A stretch of 64,000 nt of DNA from Utricularia gibba (GCA_002189035.1 NEEC01000004.1:2728001-2792000); one strand, 5' to 3'; shown: positions 24,766 to 36,345, counted from the first letter of the stretch. Numbers and translations: made by a program. The notes: a model not told the origin generated them from the sequence alone.

Positions 24766-24769
24766 TATA

Positions 24770-25659
24770 ATGAAACCTCTTGCACAACTATTAGTAGATC
24801 ATATATTGTATCTTCTCCAATAAATCTGAATATTTGACTTGCTTGAAGTATTTGCATTTATGTGATTCCAAATATTCCATATTGCAACATATGGCACGAC
24901 CTTTGTAGTACTTTTAATTTATTGGTGATGTTATTTGTATGGGAAAGTATGATATATCCATATCTCATCTTGATACTAATGTGGATGCAATGATCTTGAT
25001 CTTAATTCCAAAAATGCTCTACCTCACATTCAGTCAAAACACAACAAATTGATTCCTGACACCTTTCGCATTCTTCAAATATAGTAGTAGTCAATCACCT
25101 GTTGTTTATTCAAATTTTTGGTGATTGGTAATATGTTGTTAACTATTTGTCATATATGATAGTTGATGTTTCTTGATACTCATCTCTCCCAAGTGATACT
25201 ATGCATTTGGCATGTTTCGAATACTTATTGTTTTCCTAAGTCATAAACATCTTGACTATTGAAAACTTTTTCCTTTGTGTCAATGATCATATTGTCTTTG
25301 AAGATAATATTCAGTGCACCCCCTTGTGGAAGATCATTCAGTCTTTGAAATTCTGTTCTTGTGCAGCCTCTAAGCATTGCTCTCTATATTGTCTTTCATA
25401 TCTATACATCATCTCTAATTTCTCTCATCTCAAGTTGTTTTTTTTATTAATAGTCATTTGGCAAGTCTTCGAAACATTGCTTGTAAGAATCTCTATGTAA
25501 TCCATCTATCAAACAAAAATCTTATTTTCTCTACATTTCCACTCTTCCATCATATACTTGATATTAATGATAATCCAAGATGGTGTCATTCATTGTTCAC
25601 ACTAACAATTATTGACCATAATGAGTGCAACAAAGAACTTCAAGATGATATTCTTGTTC
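24770..25659. other. Flank of the gypsy insertion, no gene recognised
   Basis: Pre-insertion DNA left of the retrotransposon. Two short plus ORFs (25252-25500, 25458-25667) show no known domain. The sequence would continue at 32372 without the element. Confidence 0.35.
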
Positions 25660-25664
25660 AACAC
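25660..25664. repeat. Target-site duplication AACAC, left copy
   Basis: Five bases directly before the left LTR, identical to 32367-32371 directly after the right LTR. This is the footprint of integrase-mediated insertion. Confidence 0.9.
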
Positions 25665-26191
25665 TGATAGGGGATAAATCAGTCGAGGGTAACTGGCTTC
25701 CAAAAGGCTGCCAAAAGAGACTCTGAGGGGATAATGCCAATCGATAGACCGATATCTGTCAGAAATCTGACAGGTATGGCCATATGACACAGTCAGAAAA
25801 GCGGCCAAATTACGGCATAACAGGCAGCCGATATCTGAAAAGTGAAATCGTATAACAGGTGTAGAAAGCAACCAACATTTGCAGACGTCAAGATTCGGTC
25901 AGATTGAGCTCTTTTATAAATAGAAGGAACTATGACGAAAAGGTGGTTGGACTCTGAGAACTCTTCAACTTGTATCCTCTTCTTGGCCACCTCCGTCTAG
26001 TGGAAATCTTTTCCGGCAAACTCTGATAGCTCCGTGGTTTTTCCGTCTTCCGGCGGTTTCCACATAAAAATCTTTGCTTACTCTCATTTCAACCGAACCA
26101 ACCGTGAAAAACGCAATGAAGTATGATATTCCCGATTGCACTTATCACCCTAAAATCGGCCCCCCATCGGACATCGATTTTACCCACAACA
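25665..26191 (+). repeat. 5' LTR of the gypsy element (527 bp)
   Basis: Begins TGATAGGGGATAAATC and ends TTTTACCCACAACA, i.e. TG...CA. It contains a TATA-like CTTTTATAAATAG (about 25911-25923). Paired with 31840-32366, same length. After it, ATTTTGACCCCCACCGTGGGG resembles a mutated version of the TGGCGCC-type primer-binding region of plant gypsy elements. Confidence 0.9.
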
Positions 26192-26266
26192 TTTTGACCC
26201 CCACCGTGGGGTAGATCTACAACCCCACTCGAGAAATCCACGAGAGTCGATCACTAAGTGTTGATC

Positions 26267-27530
26267 ATGGCGGAAAATAGCACAGCCACCAACCTAGTCC
26301 ATGATGGAAGCGCCAACGCACAAGACCTTGGCCTTATGATCACCAGCAGGGAACAGCTAAAGGCCCTTATAACGGAAATCCTCACCGATTTCAGAACACC
26401 TTTGGGCCTCAACTCCAATGCCTAGGAGGGGACACCTGAAACCGCACCACAAGCGGAGAAGCAACCCCTCGTTCCGGAATGCCCCTTAGACACAGAGACT
26501 GAGTCCGAAACTGAAGAGGAGATACTACGAAGGAAAAGGCACAACCAAGTCATATATGAGCCAAGAACTCATAAGGAAAACATGACTGGCAAGATCTTGA
26601 AAAAAAAGGAAGAAGAGCTGAAGAGAGAGTTAGACCTGATCCGCAAGAGGAGAAGACTTATTGACAAACAGATGTCGTCAGGGAGAACAGAGGATAGGGG
26701 CTTTAGGGGTGTTTTCGACCAGAATGCATCCACCGGGAGAGGGGATGTTCTGGCCGATATTGCTCTGGTCTTGAAGAGTGGAGTTGAGGGAGTAGCTGGG
26801 ACTACAGCGCTGCGCTTTGACCCTTTCTCGGACGATTTAGTCGAGGAAGTTCGCTTGCTCGCTCCAAAAGGGAGCAAAGACTTGGTTTAAACAGTTAGAA
26901 CCATGCAGTGTGGCATCCTATCGGGAGTTAGTGCTGCTCTTCACTACCCGATACGCTGTCAACCTCGAAGCTCCACCTTCAAAGGCAACACTGTACTGTA
27001 TTCGGTATGACCACCGAAAAGAGAGTTTGAGAAGATTCGTCGATCAATTTAACTGCCAAGCGCAAGACGTCCAGCTAGATTTAAAGGAGAGGGTGGAGAT
27101 AATGAAGCGGGCCCTGAGAACATCGAAGTTAGGGCAGAGTCTATCTAAATCCCCCCCTCCCCCCAAAAAAACCTTGGGGAATTGTTAAGGAAAATCATGA
27201 AGTACATTCGGGTGGATGAAGACCTCAGGGCCAAAATGAAGAGCCATGTTCAGATCCGTCTGGCTCTGTAGCAAGAAATGCAGCGTATTCGGGCCCACCG
27301 GCCGAATAAGCGCCGTGAAGTATATCAGGTGGAACCGACCAAAACGAATGCCTATTGTGAGATACACAAAACAACAGGGCACAATACGGCCGACTATTGG
27401 ATAACGAAAAGGTTAGTTGAACAATATCATGCCAACGGGGGAACAAACAACACGACACGGAACCCTATGCAAGTGACAGAAAGAAAAAGGGGACGTAATG
27501 AGCATCCGAGGATTGAGGGTAACTGATATC
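26267..27530 (+). pseudogene. gag of the gypsy element (broken)
   Basis: The ATG at 26267 opens a frame with a TAG at 26423-26425. The same frame continues to a stop at 26888, and a frameshift then leads to the retrotransposon gag core at 26910-27188 (SYRELVLLFTTRYAVN, then ESLRRFVDQFNCQAQDV). Further on, 27290-27500 encodes a knuckle-like YCEIHKTTGHNTADYW. Plant Tat-type gag has a comparable variant of the CCHC motif here. Gag forms the cytoplasmic particle that packages element RNA. It is disabled by stops and frame breaks. Confidence 0.7.
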
Positions 27531-27550
27531 CGAAGTTCCCCTGAAAACTA

Positions 27551-28270
27551 GTGAGGGAAAATCCAAGAGCCAACAGGGAACCAAGTCCTGGAGGAGGACA
27601 ACACGTACCGGAAAGTTCAAGGAATGCCCATCAAATGCAAGGTAGTCCCCCCTATATTCGGGAAATCCATGTGATATCTGGAGGAACCGAAATGGATGCA
27701 TCAGGAAAAGCACGGAAGAGATATTTGGACGAAGCCAGAAGAGGAGAAGTTTTCGAGATCGGGAGTGGTTCGAATGAGAAAGCCGCTTGGGAAAAGGAAG
27801 AGGTCAGGTTCTTCCACAGAGACATTCCGGTCAACCTAGCCACAAGAAACGAGCCTTTGGTGGTATCAGGAATATGCGGGAGCACCAAAGTAAGGAGGAT
27901 TCTTATTGATCAAGGATCCTCGTGCAACATCATGAAAAAGGAAGTAGCCGAGTTACTGGCGTCATCCAATGAGGGAAATATCCACCATGCGCGCAGGGAA
28001 TTATACGCATTTGACCAGCGGGCCATGCAAACTATTAAGAAAATAACCCTGCCAGTAACATTCAGAGCAGCAGGGTGGAGCCAAACCGAGAGGTTGGAAT
28101 TCTTGATCCTGGATTCGGAGGTCTCATACAACATCATTCTCGGGTGACCCAATATCAACCAATTCGGTATGTTACCCTCTACTGTGCATTTGAAAATTAA
28201 ATTTCCAACATCGAGGGGCATCTGCACGATGGAAATTGAGCAACCAACCGCCCGGTCCAATTATGTATCT
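27551..28270 (+). pseudogene. Aspartic protease region of the gypsy element
   Basis: The 198-residue open part contains VRRILIDQGSSCNIM, corresponding to the protease active-site block (usually D-S/G-G-S-S). After it, EFLILDSEVSYNIILG matches the second conserved protease block. A TGA stop interrupts right after ILG, where relatives have RP. The frame then continues with PNINQFG and a KIKFPTSRG-like segment up to about 28270. Confidence 0.7.
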
Positions 28271-28448
28271 TCCTGCCGGGACCCTGTGCGAAAAAACCGA
28301 GGGTGATGAATGTAGAAAGGGAACCTCCCAGACAAGCAATGGAACCGGTGGGGTATAAGTCGGTGCAACTAGTGCTAGGAAATCACAGAAGGCAACCCGC
28401 ATTGGTGCTAATCTAGACACCGTATTCGAGGAGAGGTTAGTTGAACTT

Positions 28449-28835
28449 TTGATAAAGAATACCGATATTTTTGCCTGCATTGCTTCAGACTTTGTAGGCA
28501 TTGATCAATCCATTGCTGAGCATCACATCGATACTTACCCGGAGGCAAAACCAGTTCAGCAGAAGCAACGGCATTTCTCCGAGGAAAAATGCCGAATTAT
28601 CAAGGAAAAAATGAGGGAGCTCCTGGAAGCTGGTTACATGAGGGAGATCCAATACTCCGAGTGGGTAGCCAACCCAGTCATCATCCTGAAGCCCGGGGGA
28701 AAGTGGAGAATGTGCGTAGACTTGACCGACCTCAACGCCTGCTGTGAAAGGGATCCTTACCCCTTGCCAAAGATTGATAAGCTAGTGGACGCTATCGCCG
28801 GATCCCGATTTTTGAGTACCATGGACCCCTATTGA
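28449..28835 (+). pseudogene. Reverse transcriptase, N-terminal part only
   Basis: Contains the entry blocks of gypsy RT: KPVQQKQRHFSEEKCRIIKE, WVANPVIILKPGGKWRMCVD, then YPLPKIDKLVDAIAGSRFLS ending at TMDPY. The frame stops there and the next bases already encode the integrase zinc-binding region. The catalytic YVDD palm, thumb, connection and RNase H are therefore missing. The element cannot make its own polymerase. Confidence 0.8.
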
Positions 28836-28839
28836 GGTG

Positions 28840-29940
28840 CATCGAGGCAAAGCATTCTCAAGAACTTATAACCGATTTGCATGAAGGGGATTGCGGCAGC
28901 CACGTCGGAATACAGTCCTTATGCAGGAAAGTCTTGAGAACCGGGTATTATCAACTATGAAGCGGGATATCACCGAAATGGTGAGAAAGTGCAAGGTATG
29001 CCAATACCATGCAAGTATACTGAGAAAACCGATATGTAACCTGACCTCCCTTCCATTCTCATGTCCATTCGATCGATGGGGAGTGGATATTATGGGGTCG
29101 TTCCCCCACACCTCGGGTCAAAGGAAATTTATCAACGTGGGAGTCGAATATTTCTCCAAATGGGTAGATATCAGAGGAGACTGTTATCCGATTTCTGTGG
29201 AAAAATATCTTCATCTGGTTTGGGATTCCTCAAGAGCTAGTGAACGATAACGGAACCCAATTCGCTGGAGGAAGAATGGATGCATTCTTGGATAAACATT
29301 CGGTTAAGCACAACTTCAATTCGGTATATCACCCGCAAAGCAATGGAGGTAATGAACCGAACGCTCAGGCTAGGTATGAAGACTAAGCTTGAAGATTTTG
29401 GAGGGTCATGGGCAGATCACTTGGATGAGGTGCTGTGGTCGTATCGCACTACCCCTTGAACCACCATGAAAGAATCCCAATTCTTATTGGTTTACAGTTC
29501 AGAAGCCGTATGCCCTTTCGAACTAACCCTGAAAAGCTACCGGGTGAAGCATTATAATGAAGAGGAAAATGCTGACCTGCAAAAATTGGAGTTGGAGCTG
29601 TTGGAGGAAAAACGGCAAAACGTCTATAGTCGACTAGGGGCTTATCAAAGAAGAACGGAGAGGAGTTATAACAAGTCGGTATCCCCAAGGGAATTCTCCG
29701 AGGGAGGTTTGGTGCTCTGAAGCATTCAACCATAGAGACATGCTGGAAAATTAGATCGCAACTCGGAAGGCCTTTATCGGATTTCAAGGGTAATCGGAAA
29801 AGGAGCATATCGTCTAGAGCAGTTAGGCAGCGTGGAACTCCCACGGTCGTGGAATGCATCACACCTAAGGAAATTCTTCGCCTAATTGGCTCAATATCAA
29901 TCTCTATCACCGGTTTACACTGAATTCGGTACTTCTTTCC
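28840..29940 (+). pseudogene. Integrase of the gypsy element (broken)
   Basis: Begins in the HHCC zinc finger (ITDLHEGDCGSHVG and MVRKCKVCQYHA). It continues through the core with WGVDIMG (first D, about 29083), VNDNGTQF (second D, about 29245) and HPQSNGGNE (catalytic E, about 29348), then the post-core VLWSYRTTP and SEAVCPFELTLKSYRV regions. Several frame changes and stops interrupt it, e.g. after LVWDSSRASER and before TTMKESQF. All three catalytic acids can still be read. Confidence 0.75.
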
Positions 29941-30584
29941 TCAAAACACTAAAGCGGCTATAAATTCCTCCAAAGTGGAGATGAGTAAACGAAACCATAA
30001 GCCCTGGCCGAGTCACGTAAGCCCAAGCAGACCCTCAAAAATCTAAGCCATAAGCCCTGGCCAAGTAACGTAAGCCTAGGCAAGTCTTCTATGTCGCCAG
30101 CGGGATACTGCAAATCAACTCGGAATTCCCCTTGACATATATGTCTGTGATCCCCCAAACCCATGCGCCAATGACAAGAGTAAGCCCTGGTATAATCTGG
30201 GCACCGGTTTCCGTAAACCGCACGCGTAAGCCCCAAAAAGCCCTTAAGTACCAACCTTACCGCCGGAATCTCGAGACGGCAAGAGCACCCAAAGCAGATC
30301 TACCCATGTTCAAAACAATGGGATCTCGACCGGAAGAGGGCCTATGTGGATTGGGGAAGTCACCCACATTCCGCAATTCTTCCTCCTGGTGGGTGCGCTT
30401 CCCTAAAACGGTCTTCAGCGAACTCCCCTCCTCCTCCAGCAACTTTATCTAGGCGTTCTGAGCCACAACCTGGGCTTGAAACCAAGAAACTATCTTCGAT
30501 TATGAACCAATCTCTCTAACCATTCCCACCCAAAAGTTAAAGCCTGAAGGAACATTGCCAAGTCAAGGACCGACTATATAGAGT

Positions 30585-31835
30585 TTAAAAGGGAAACGGA
30601 ATGCGTACTTGCCAGATCCCTTCAAGTAAAGTATCCGGCCGAACACCCAAGGTACACGACATAGCTCCCTCCAGGATTTTCCTTAGTTCGGCTGGAGCCG
30701 AAGGTGGAGGAAGCGCCGGGTTATCCCTTACTTCTACGGGGGTAGAATCCCTCTGTATCTCAATTAGGAGAGCCGATGTCGAAGCACCGGCCGAAAAGAA
30801 TCTCGCATCACGAATTGGAGTATCTCTAGGATCGGGTGACGGAGGAAGTTTCTCTTTCCCTTTCCTGGCTGAAGGATGGGGAGTCAACCCCCGAGTCTCG
30901 GAGACTTCTACTAGTTGATCCTCCTCTGAGGAGAGGTCAGCAGCGTCCGGCTGAGCTCTAGAAGAATCGACTTGAAAGAAAAACCGAAAAAAGATTATAA
31001 TCGGGAATTCACGATAACTGTTAAATAGAAGACTTAACCCTCTTCTTTTTCTTGGGGGCCGTTCTTTGAACAGGTGGGGGGATTAGGGATGAAGCCGAAA
31101 CAAGAGGAGAGGTTGGAGAGGGGCTAAGAGGAAGGTTTCGCAAATCGGTGCCGTCGAAGGGAACGATATCGAGCCAATGAGGATCTCGAGAACGACCGAT
31201 AATACCCGACCTTTTCAGCGATTCACCCGAGAACATCAAGGCATGAGACTCGTACCGGATTGAGCCTCGACTAAGCCTCTCGTAAAGAACTTCACAAGAT
31301 TCTGAAGAAGACCGATACGCACCGAAGAGTTTGACTTTGAAACTAGTTGGGGGATCAACTGGGAAGTTCCACCGAAAGCCCGAAGGGGGTGCTACCCAAA
31401 CAAAAGAAGACCACCAATCATGGTGGGTATCGGGGGCCTTAACAATAAAATTGGGGTTATCTTCGAATCGGCGGAATTGAAAATGAGATCGGCCATCCAT
31501 CGAGGACTTCGCTTTACGAACGGCTATCTTGAAGAGATGGAGAAAATCTATCAGAGTCATAGCCGGATCCATACCAGCCGAGTAGAAGAGAAAGGTAGTG
31601 AAGCAGAATATGGAATTCGGAGCGAGGCAGTAAAGCGGAATCGCAAAGGTGTAGAGAAAGCGGACTATTAAAGGATGAAGTGGAAAGCGTAAACCACTCT
31701 CGAAATAGGCAAGCGGAATTGGGAGACTGAATGGAGGCGGGGGGTTCTCGCCTAACCCCCAAGGGATTTCGATATCCTAAGCATGACAAAGTTGGTACTC
31801 ATCAAGGATCGAGTACCGAATGCAAAGAGAGGGGC
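30585..31835 (-). pseudogene. Antisense gene of the gypsy element (gag-like / 'putative gypsy type transposon' protein)
   Basis: On the strand opposite to gag-pol, 31835-31570 encodes EIPWGLGE, LAYFESGLRFPLHP and LYTFAIPLYCL in one frame, and 31572-31021 continues as a 183-residue ORF (HHDWWSSFVWVAPP, FKVKLFGAYRSSSES) ending in a basic tail PKKKKRVKS. A further antisense ORF at 30887-30585 gives the Ser/Pro-rich part. This wording matches plant proteins annotated as putative gypsy-type transposon proteins. Antisense ORFs at this position are described in several plant Ty3/gypsy lineages. The copy at 61085-63260 retains more of the C-terminal coiled coil than this one. Function unknown. Confidence 0.65.
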
Positions 31836-31839
31836 TAAA

Positions 31840-32366
31840 TGATACGGGATAAATCGGTCGAGGGTAACCGGCTTCCAAAAGGCTGCCAAAAAAGACTCTG
31901 AGGGGATAATGCCAGTCGACAGACTGATATCTGTCAGAAATCTGACAGGTATGTCCATATGACACAGTCTGAAAAGCGGCCGAATTACGGCATAACAGGC
32001 GGCTGATATCTGAAAAACGAAATCGTATAGCAGGTGTAGAAAGCAACCGACATTTGCAGACATCAGGATTCAATCAGATTTAGCTCTTCTATAAATAGAA
32101 GGAACTATGACGAAAAGGTGGTTGGACTCTCAGAACTCTTCAACTTGTATTCTCTTCTTGGCCACCTCCGTCTAGTGGAAATCTTTTTCGGCGAGCTCTG
32201 ATAGCTCCGTGGTTTTTCCGTCTTCCGGCGGTTTCCACGTAAAAATCTTTGCTTACTCTCATTTCAACCGAACCAACCGTGAAAAATGCAATTAAGTGTT
32301 ATATTCCCGATTGCACTTATCACCCTAAAATCGGCCCCCCATCGGACATCGATTTTACCCACAACA
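31840..32366 (+). repeat. 3' LTR of the gypsy element (527 bp)
   Basis: TGATACGGGATAAATC to TTTTACCCACAACA, the same length as the 5' LTR. It is preceded by a purine-rich tract GCAAAGAGAGGGGC (about 31822-31835), a plausible plus-strand primer. It is followed directly by AACAC, the target duplication. Confidence 0.9.
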
Positions 32367-32371
32367 AACAC
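32367..32371. repeat. Target-site duplication AACAC, right copy
   Basis: Identical to 25660-25664. Confirms that the two LTRs belong to one insertion. Confidence 0.9.
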
Positions 32372-33364
32372 AAAATGTGATGGTGAATTTGGTAAAGGCC
32401 TTGTACATGTTAATTTGGTATTATTATTACTATAATTAGTGCGTGAAAAAAAAATTAATATGTTCATTGCATACTACATAACTAGTAGCCATCATACTAA
32501 ATAACTCATGAAAATTCAACCAAGGCGAAAAGAATAAAAATAGACCGATACAAAAAATGGGAATCTTATGGGATGGACATGCATTGTTACATCTGATCAA
32601 TAAATTGGATGATTTTGAAGAATTACCATCCTTACTTTTGTGTTTGTGAAAAATGATTATTTTCAGTAATTTTATTTCACCTAAACATCTATGAAAGAAT
32701 TGATTATGCTTCAAAACGAGACTCAATAAATCCCCAATAAATGATGTTTCATGTGATATGCCCATGGTGTCGCTCTATTTGGGGCACACACATTCATAAG
32801 AATACTGCGGCATAAGCAAGTGTCTGATATATCAGTTCTTGGCTTGTGCATTTGATAAACTACTTGATTATTTTATTACTTAAGTGCAAGTTCTTGAATC
32901 AAGTACCATGTCAGATTATTATTTGGATTTCCTAGCTTGTTCTTCTTACTTGCAAAATTTTTCTTTTGTGCTGAAGCACTGAGCAATCAACTTATGATAT
33001 ACCTGATTTTAGGAAGAAATAAAGGGGTCAAGGTTTTTTTGAGGTACACTTACCATGATTGAAGGGGTTTAAGCGGATAATAAATGCTTTGAAATAATAT
33101 TTAAGTGGAATATATTTTTAATATCTAGATAATATTTTATATTATTAGGATTTCTAGTTCACTTGTTTGAAGAAGGAAAAACTTGTCCTAATTATTTTCA
33201 AACTAGCAAGCACACATTAAAACTAAACTTATCCATCATTGTGATGAAAAGTAACATGTATTAGTTTTTAAAATGCTAGAATAGCAATGACCTTGAACTC
33301 AGATGTGTTGGTTCTAACACTGATGTTGATCAACCAGATCACTAATTATGCCAGTTTTTAAAAG
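32372..33364. other. Right flank of the gypsy insertion, no gene recognised
   Basis: Continuation of the interrupted host DNA. The only longer ORFs (32264-32467 and 32436-32765, minus) are low-similarity shadows without known domains. Confidence 0.35.
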
Positions 33365-33961
33365 AAAATTTTATTTTCTCCCAAAAACTAAAAGGTTTTA
33401 ATCACAAAAAGCCATAAAAACAGAAACGAAAAGGAAGCTAAGTGTTTTTCCTCCTTGAGGGGGGGGAAGAACTCAAAAGTTCTAAATACAAAGCTAAAGT
33501 GCGAAAAGTCCGAAACTAAGTGCTCCAAGTGGCTTTTATATCACTCCTCACGTGCATTAACTCCTTTGGGTCCCCTTCCCATCATTCCTTCTGTTTTGCA
33601 TGCGTCACTAGACTTACTTTGCGTGCAAGTTAGTGCTCAATCATTTCTACATACTCTGACATGCTGTAAGTCAGGAATCTTGACCAATGCCAGACTTCCG
33701 CCTACCATTGTTCCAAGTCACGTACAAGTCACGAAAAGTCAAATTCTGACCACCTGCAATACTCGTGCAACACTCCACGACAATCTGCTGACATGTCTCG
33801 ATCAAAGTGTGAGAAAAAAGACATAAAATATATACAAAATAGGAAAATATGATTTTTCTAAGGAAATACAATATTTATCAATATAAATCCTAAATTGGGC
33901 AACTTAGCACTAGATTAATACATAATAATACATAATAAATAATTAAAAAATGACAATTAAC
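33365..33961 (-). repeat. LTR of retroelement family B, second (truncated) copy
   Basis: Matches 22125-22719 over its whole length, including the TATA region GCTTTTATATCAC and the terminus AATGACAATTAACA at 33961. On minus this begins TGTTAATTGTCATTTT. The end distal to 33961 is lost. Same orientation as the first copy. Confidence 0.65.
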
Positions 33962-33999
33962 AGTTATAAATAGAAATGCATGGCAAATGGGGTGCATTA

Positions 34000-34280
34000 A
34001 CTAACCCAACACACAAATTTATAGTGTTTAGTAGCGCTCAAACATTCAATTGAATGTTATCCAGATTACCCTTCCTCTAACCAATTTAATGTGCACAAGT
34101 GTGGACTAATCACTTCGTCCAAGCCCAATTTGAAATTTGTATAGTTAGTTAACAATGATAAATCTTATTCTTTAACTCAATACAGTCCCCAATCTCAAAA
34201 GGCTAAATTGTGCTTGTGGGACTTGGGGTGAATTTCCTCATCAAGTATTCTCATTAGACTCATCATTCCCTTGTGATGAG
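34000..34280. repeat. Direct repeat D, copy 1
   Basis: About 275 bp (CCAACACACAAATTTATAGTG to ATTAGACTCATCAT) repeated at 36058-36345. Shared landmarks are TGTTTAGTAGCG / TGTTTAGCATCG, AGTGTGGACTAATCACTT and GGGACTTGGGGTGAATTTC. Possibly LTRs or LTR pieces flanking 1.8 kb of non-coding DNA. Confidence 0.6.
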
Positions 34281-34825
34281 GGAATGATGCATTATTTGGG
34301 TAATCACAGTTCATTTAAAGCGACCTATGTTTTGATATTCAATTTTGCGTAGAAGTTGATTCTTCAGCTCTTTCATGTTCTTTATCTGATTCTACAAGTT
34401 GTGTCTCGGCGTTGAACAAATGAGAGATGCTATTGTGTGTAGAATCTAGATCTTAGGTTTCTACACATTAATTTGGAGCATACTCAATTTCGACATAAAA
34501 AGATGAGGGTTATTAAGAAAATTTTGAGTGGTATATATAGAATTGTATTTCCAATGGAGCCCATAAACTTGTAAGCTCTCTCGTAGACATCATATATCAT
34601 AAAAATAGTGGAATTTTAAAATTTTCGAAAAACTCAAATTGCAAATTTTAGAGTAGTGCATACGTCAAATAAAGTGATACTGAAAATACTTTTTAGTGAA
34701 TTCCGTTATTCACCAACAATCAATAGTAGACAGTCGTTATAATATCCACACGTAAAGTACTTCATGTATAATTTTCTCAAATGCTAGTAGAGAGAATCAT
34801 CGTTCATCAGATAAATCTCATAAAA

Positions 34826-34942
34826 TGAAGATGTGAAAAAAAAAACCTGGAAATTTTTTTTTTCATATCAATCTTATATTTTTCATATCAATCTGATATG
34901 AAAAATTCTTTTTTCCAGGTTTTTTTCATATCATCTTACATA
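34826..34942. repeat. Hairpin-forming inverted repeat
   Basis: The left arm GAAGATGTGAAAAAAAAAACC / TGGAAA is mirrored by the right arm TTTCCAGG / TTTTTTTCATATCATCTT. Between them are two further TTTTCATATCAATCT copies and ATCTGATATGAAAAATTC. The whole can fold into a long AT-rich stem. Unknown origin, possibly a small MITE. Confidence 0.55.
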
Positions 34943-36057
34943 GATATTTAATAATATATCTAATCAAATTTTCATAGATATCTTATCTTACCTAAATCTT
35001 ATTTATATAACATATTTTATTTTGAATTAAATCAATATTAATCTGAAAATAATTTTTTATTTCATTTATCCATTTAAATAATTATATCTTATATAATTGT
35101 ATCATTCTATTTTATATCAAGAAATTATTTTACTATTAGGTGTGATCCTATAGGTTTATTGAATCAAGAGTGTAATAATAAATTTATTAAATGATTCTTA
35201 ATTAATTAAATACATTATTATCAATTATAAGTGATGTCTAGCAATATATAATGATTATGAGATAAAAGAATAATCCGGTGAATTCATTAAATTTTTTTAT
35301 GACCAATCACTATATAATAAATAGCTTTATCATAATTATATCTCATTCAATACCAGAACATGAATATGTGTCTTTTTAATGTATTGAACTTATAATTATA
35401 TTTAAACACTAATATTAAATGGCCTACTCAAATTCTTTGAGTATCATTAACCTAGGTTCAAGACTTATTATTAGGATTGATACAATTACTTGAGATAATA
35501 TCTTATAGTTAACATAAGTGATGAATATTTTATTGATCAATCAATTATCTCAAACCTTAAAGAGTCGCATCTCTTCTCATTCATATTAGGTAAATCATAG
35601 TTAGACTCTTAAGTGAAAATGTGAGATTAAGATCAAAATAACTTTGTTGATTTTAGATTTAAACTTACTTGTTCGATTGTCATATTCGAGATTTTGCTAC
35701 TAAAATTTAATTAGCTTCCCACAGTAGCATATTGAAGATAAGTCATCCGATGAATCAATTTTCTAATCGACAATATTAATTGTGAGAACTATTACTTAAA
35801 AAGTTTAAGAACTCAATATATGCTAGCTTATCTGCAATTATGATATCTTCATTTCACAAATACTTTAAATATAGAATTTTTAACTTGAAAATGAATGTTT
35901 GAAGAATCTCACAATATGATTTCATCATAATTTCAATAGTGCATAGATTAAGTATATGATTTTATCATTAATGTAAATTTGATCACTATTCAAAATAAAA
36001 ATAAAAAAAATAAGATTTAACAATAAGTTGATTGTCTTTAAAATACATACACCGACA
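34943..36057. other. AT-rich spacer between direct repeats D
   Basis: No coding signal on either strand. Together with the two D repeats it could be a non-autonomous LTR element, but no primer site or polypurine tract is evident. Confidence 0.3.
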
Positions 36058-36345
36058 AAACCAACCCAACATATAGACTTATGGTGTTTAGCATCGCACC
36101 AACATTCAAACAAATGTTAGCCACGTTACCATTGCTTTGTTAGATTTAATGTGCCCAAGCGTGGATGAATCACTTTGTTTAGATCCAATCTGACTTTCAG
36201 ATAATTAGTCAATGACAATGGACCTTATTCTTTAGCTCTCCAATTCAACCCTCAATCTCAATATCCTTTTACCTAATTGATGTAATGTGCTCTCGGGACT
36301 TGGGGTGAATTTCATCATCAAGTAGTCTCATTAGACTCATCATAG
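36058..36345. repeat. Direct repeat D, copy 2
   Basis: Second copy of 34000-34280 in the same orientation. It diverges from it after CTCATCAT. Confidence 0.6.

Larger units (their letters stand above)
25665..32366 (+). mobile_element. Ty3/gypsy LTR retrotransposon with antisense gene, structurally complete but defective
   Basis: A 6702-bp element with two 527-bp LTRs and a 5-bp target duplication. Order on plus: LTR, gag, protease, N-terminal RT, (deletion), integrase, spacer with an antisense gene, LTR. The antisense gene between integrase and the 3' LTR, and the non-canonical CCHC of gag, fit the Tat-type branch of Ty3/gypsy. All coding parts carry stops or frameshifts. By eye the two LTRs differ at roughly 32 of 527 positions (about 6%), mostly transitions, so the insertion is not recent. 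A second copy in opposite orientation begins at 60063. Confidence 0.9.

Noticed and set aside
25252-25667. Short plus ORFs left of the gypsy element
   Set aside because: No recognisable domain. A faint ATKNF-like phrase at the junction with 32372 suggested a receptor kinase, but nothing else of a kinase domain follows.
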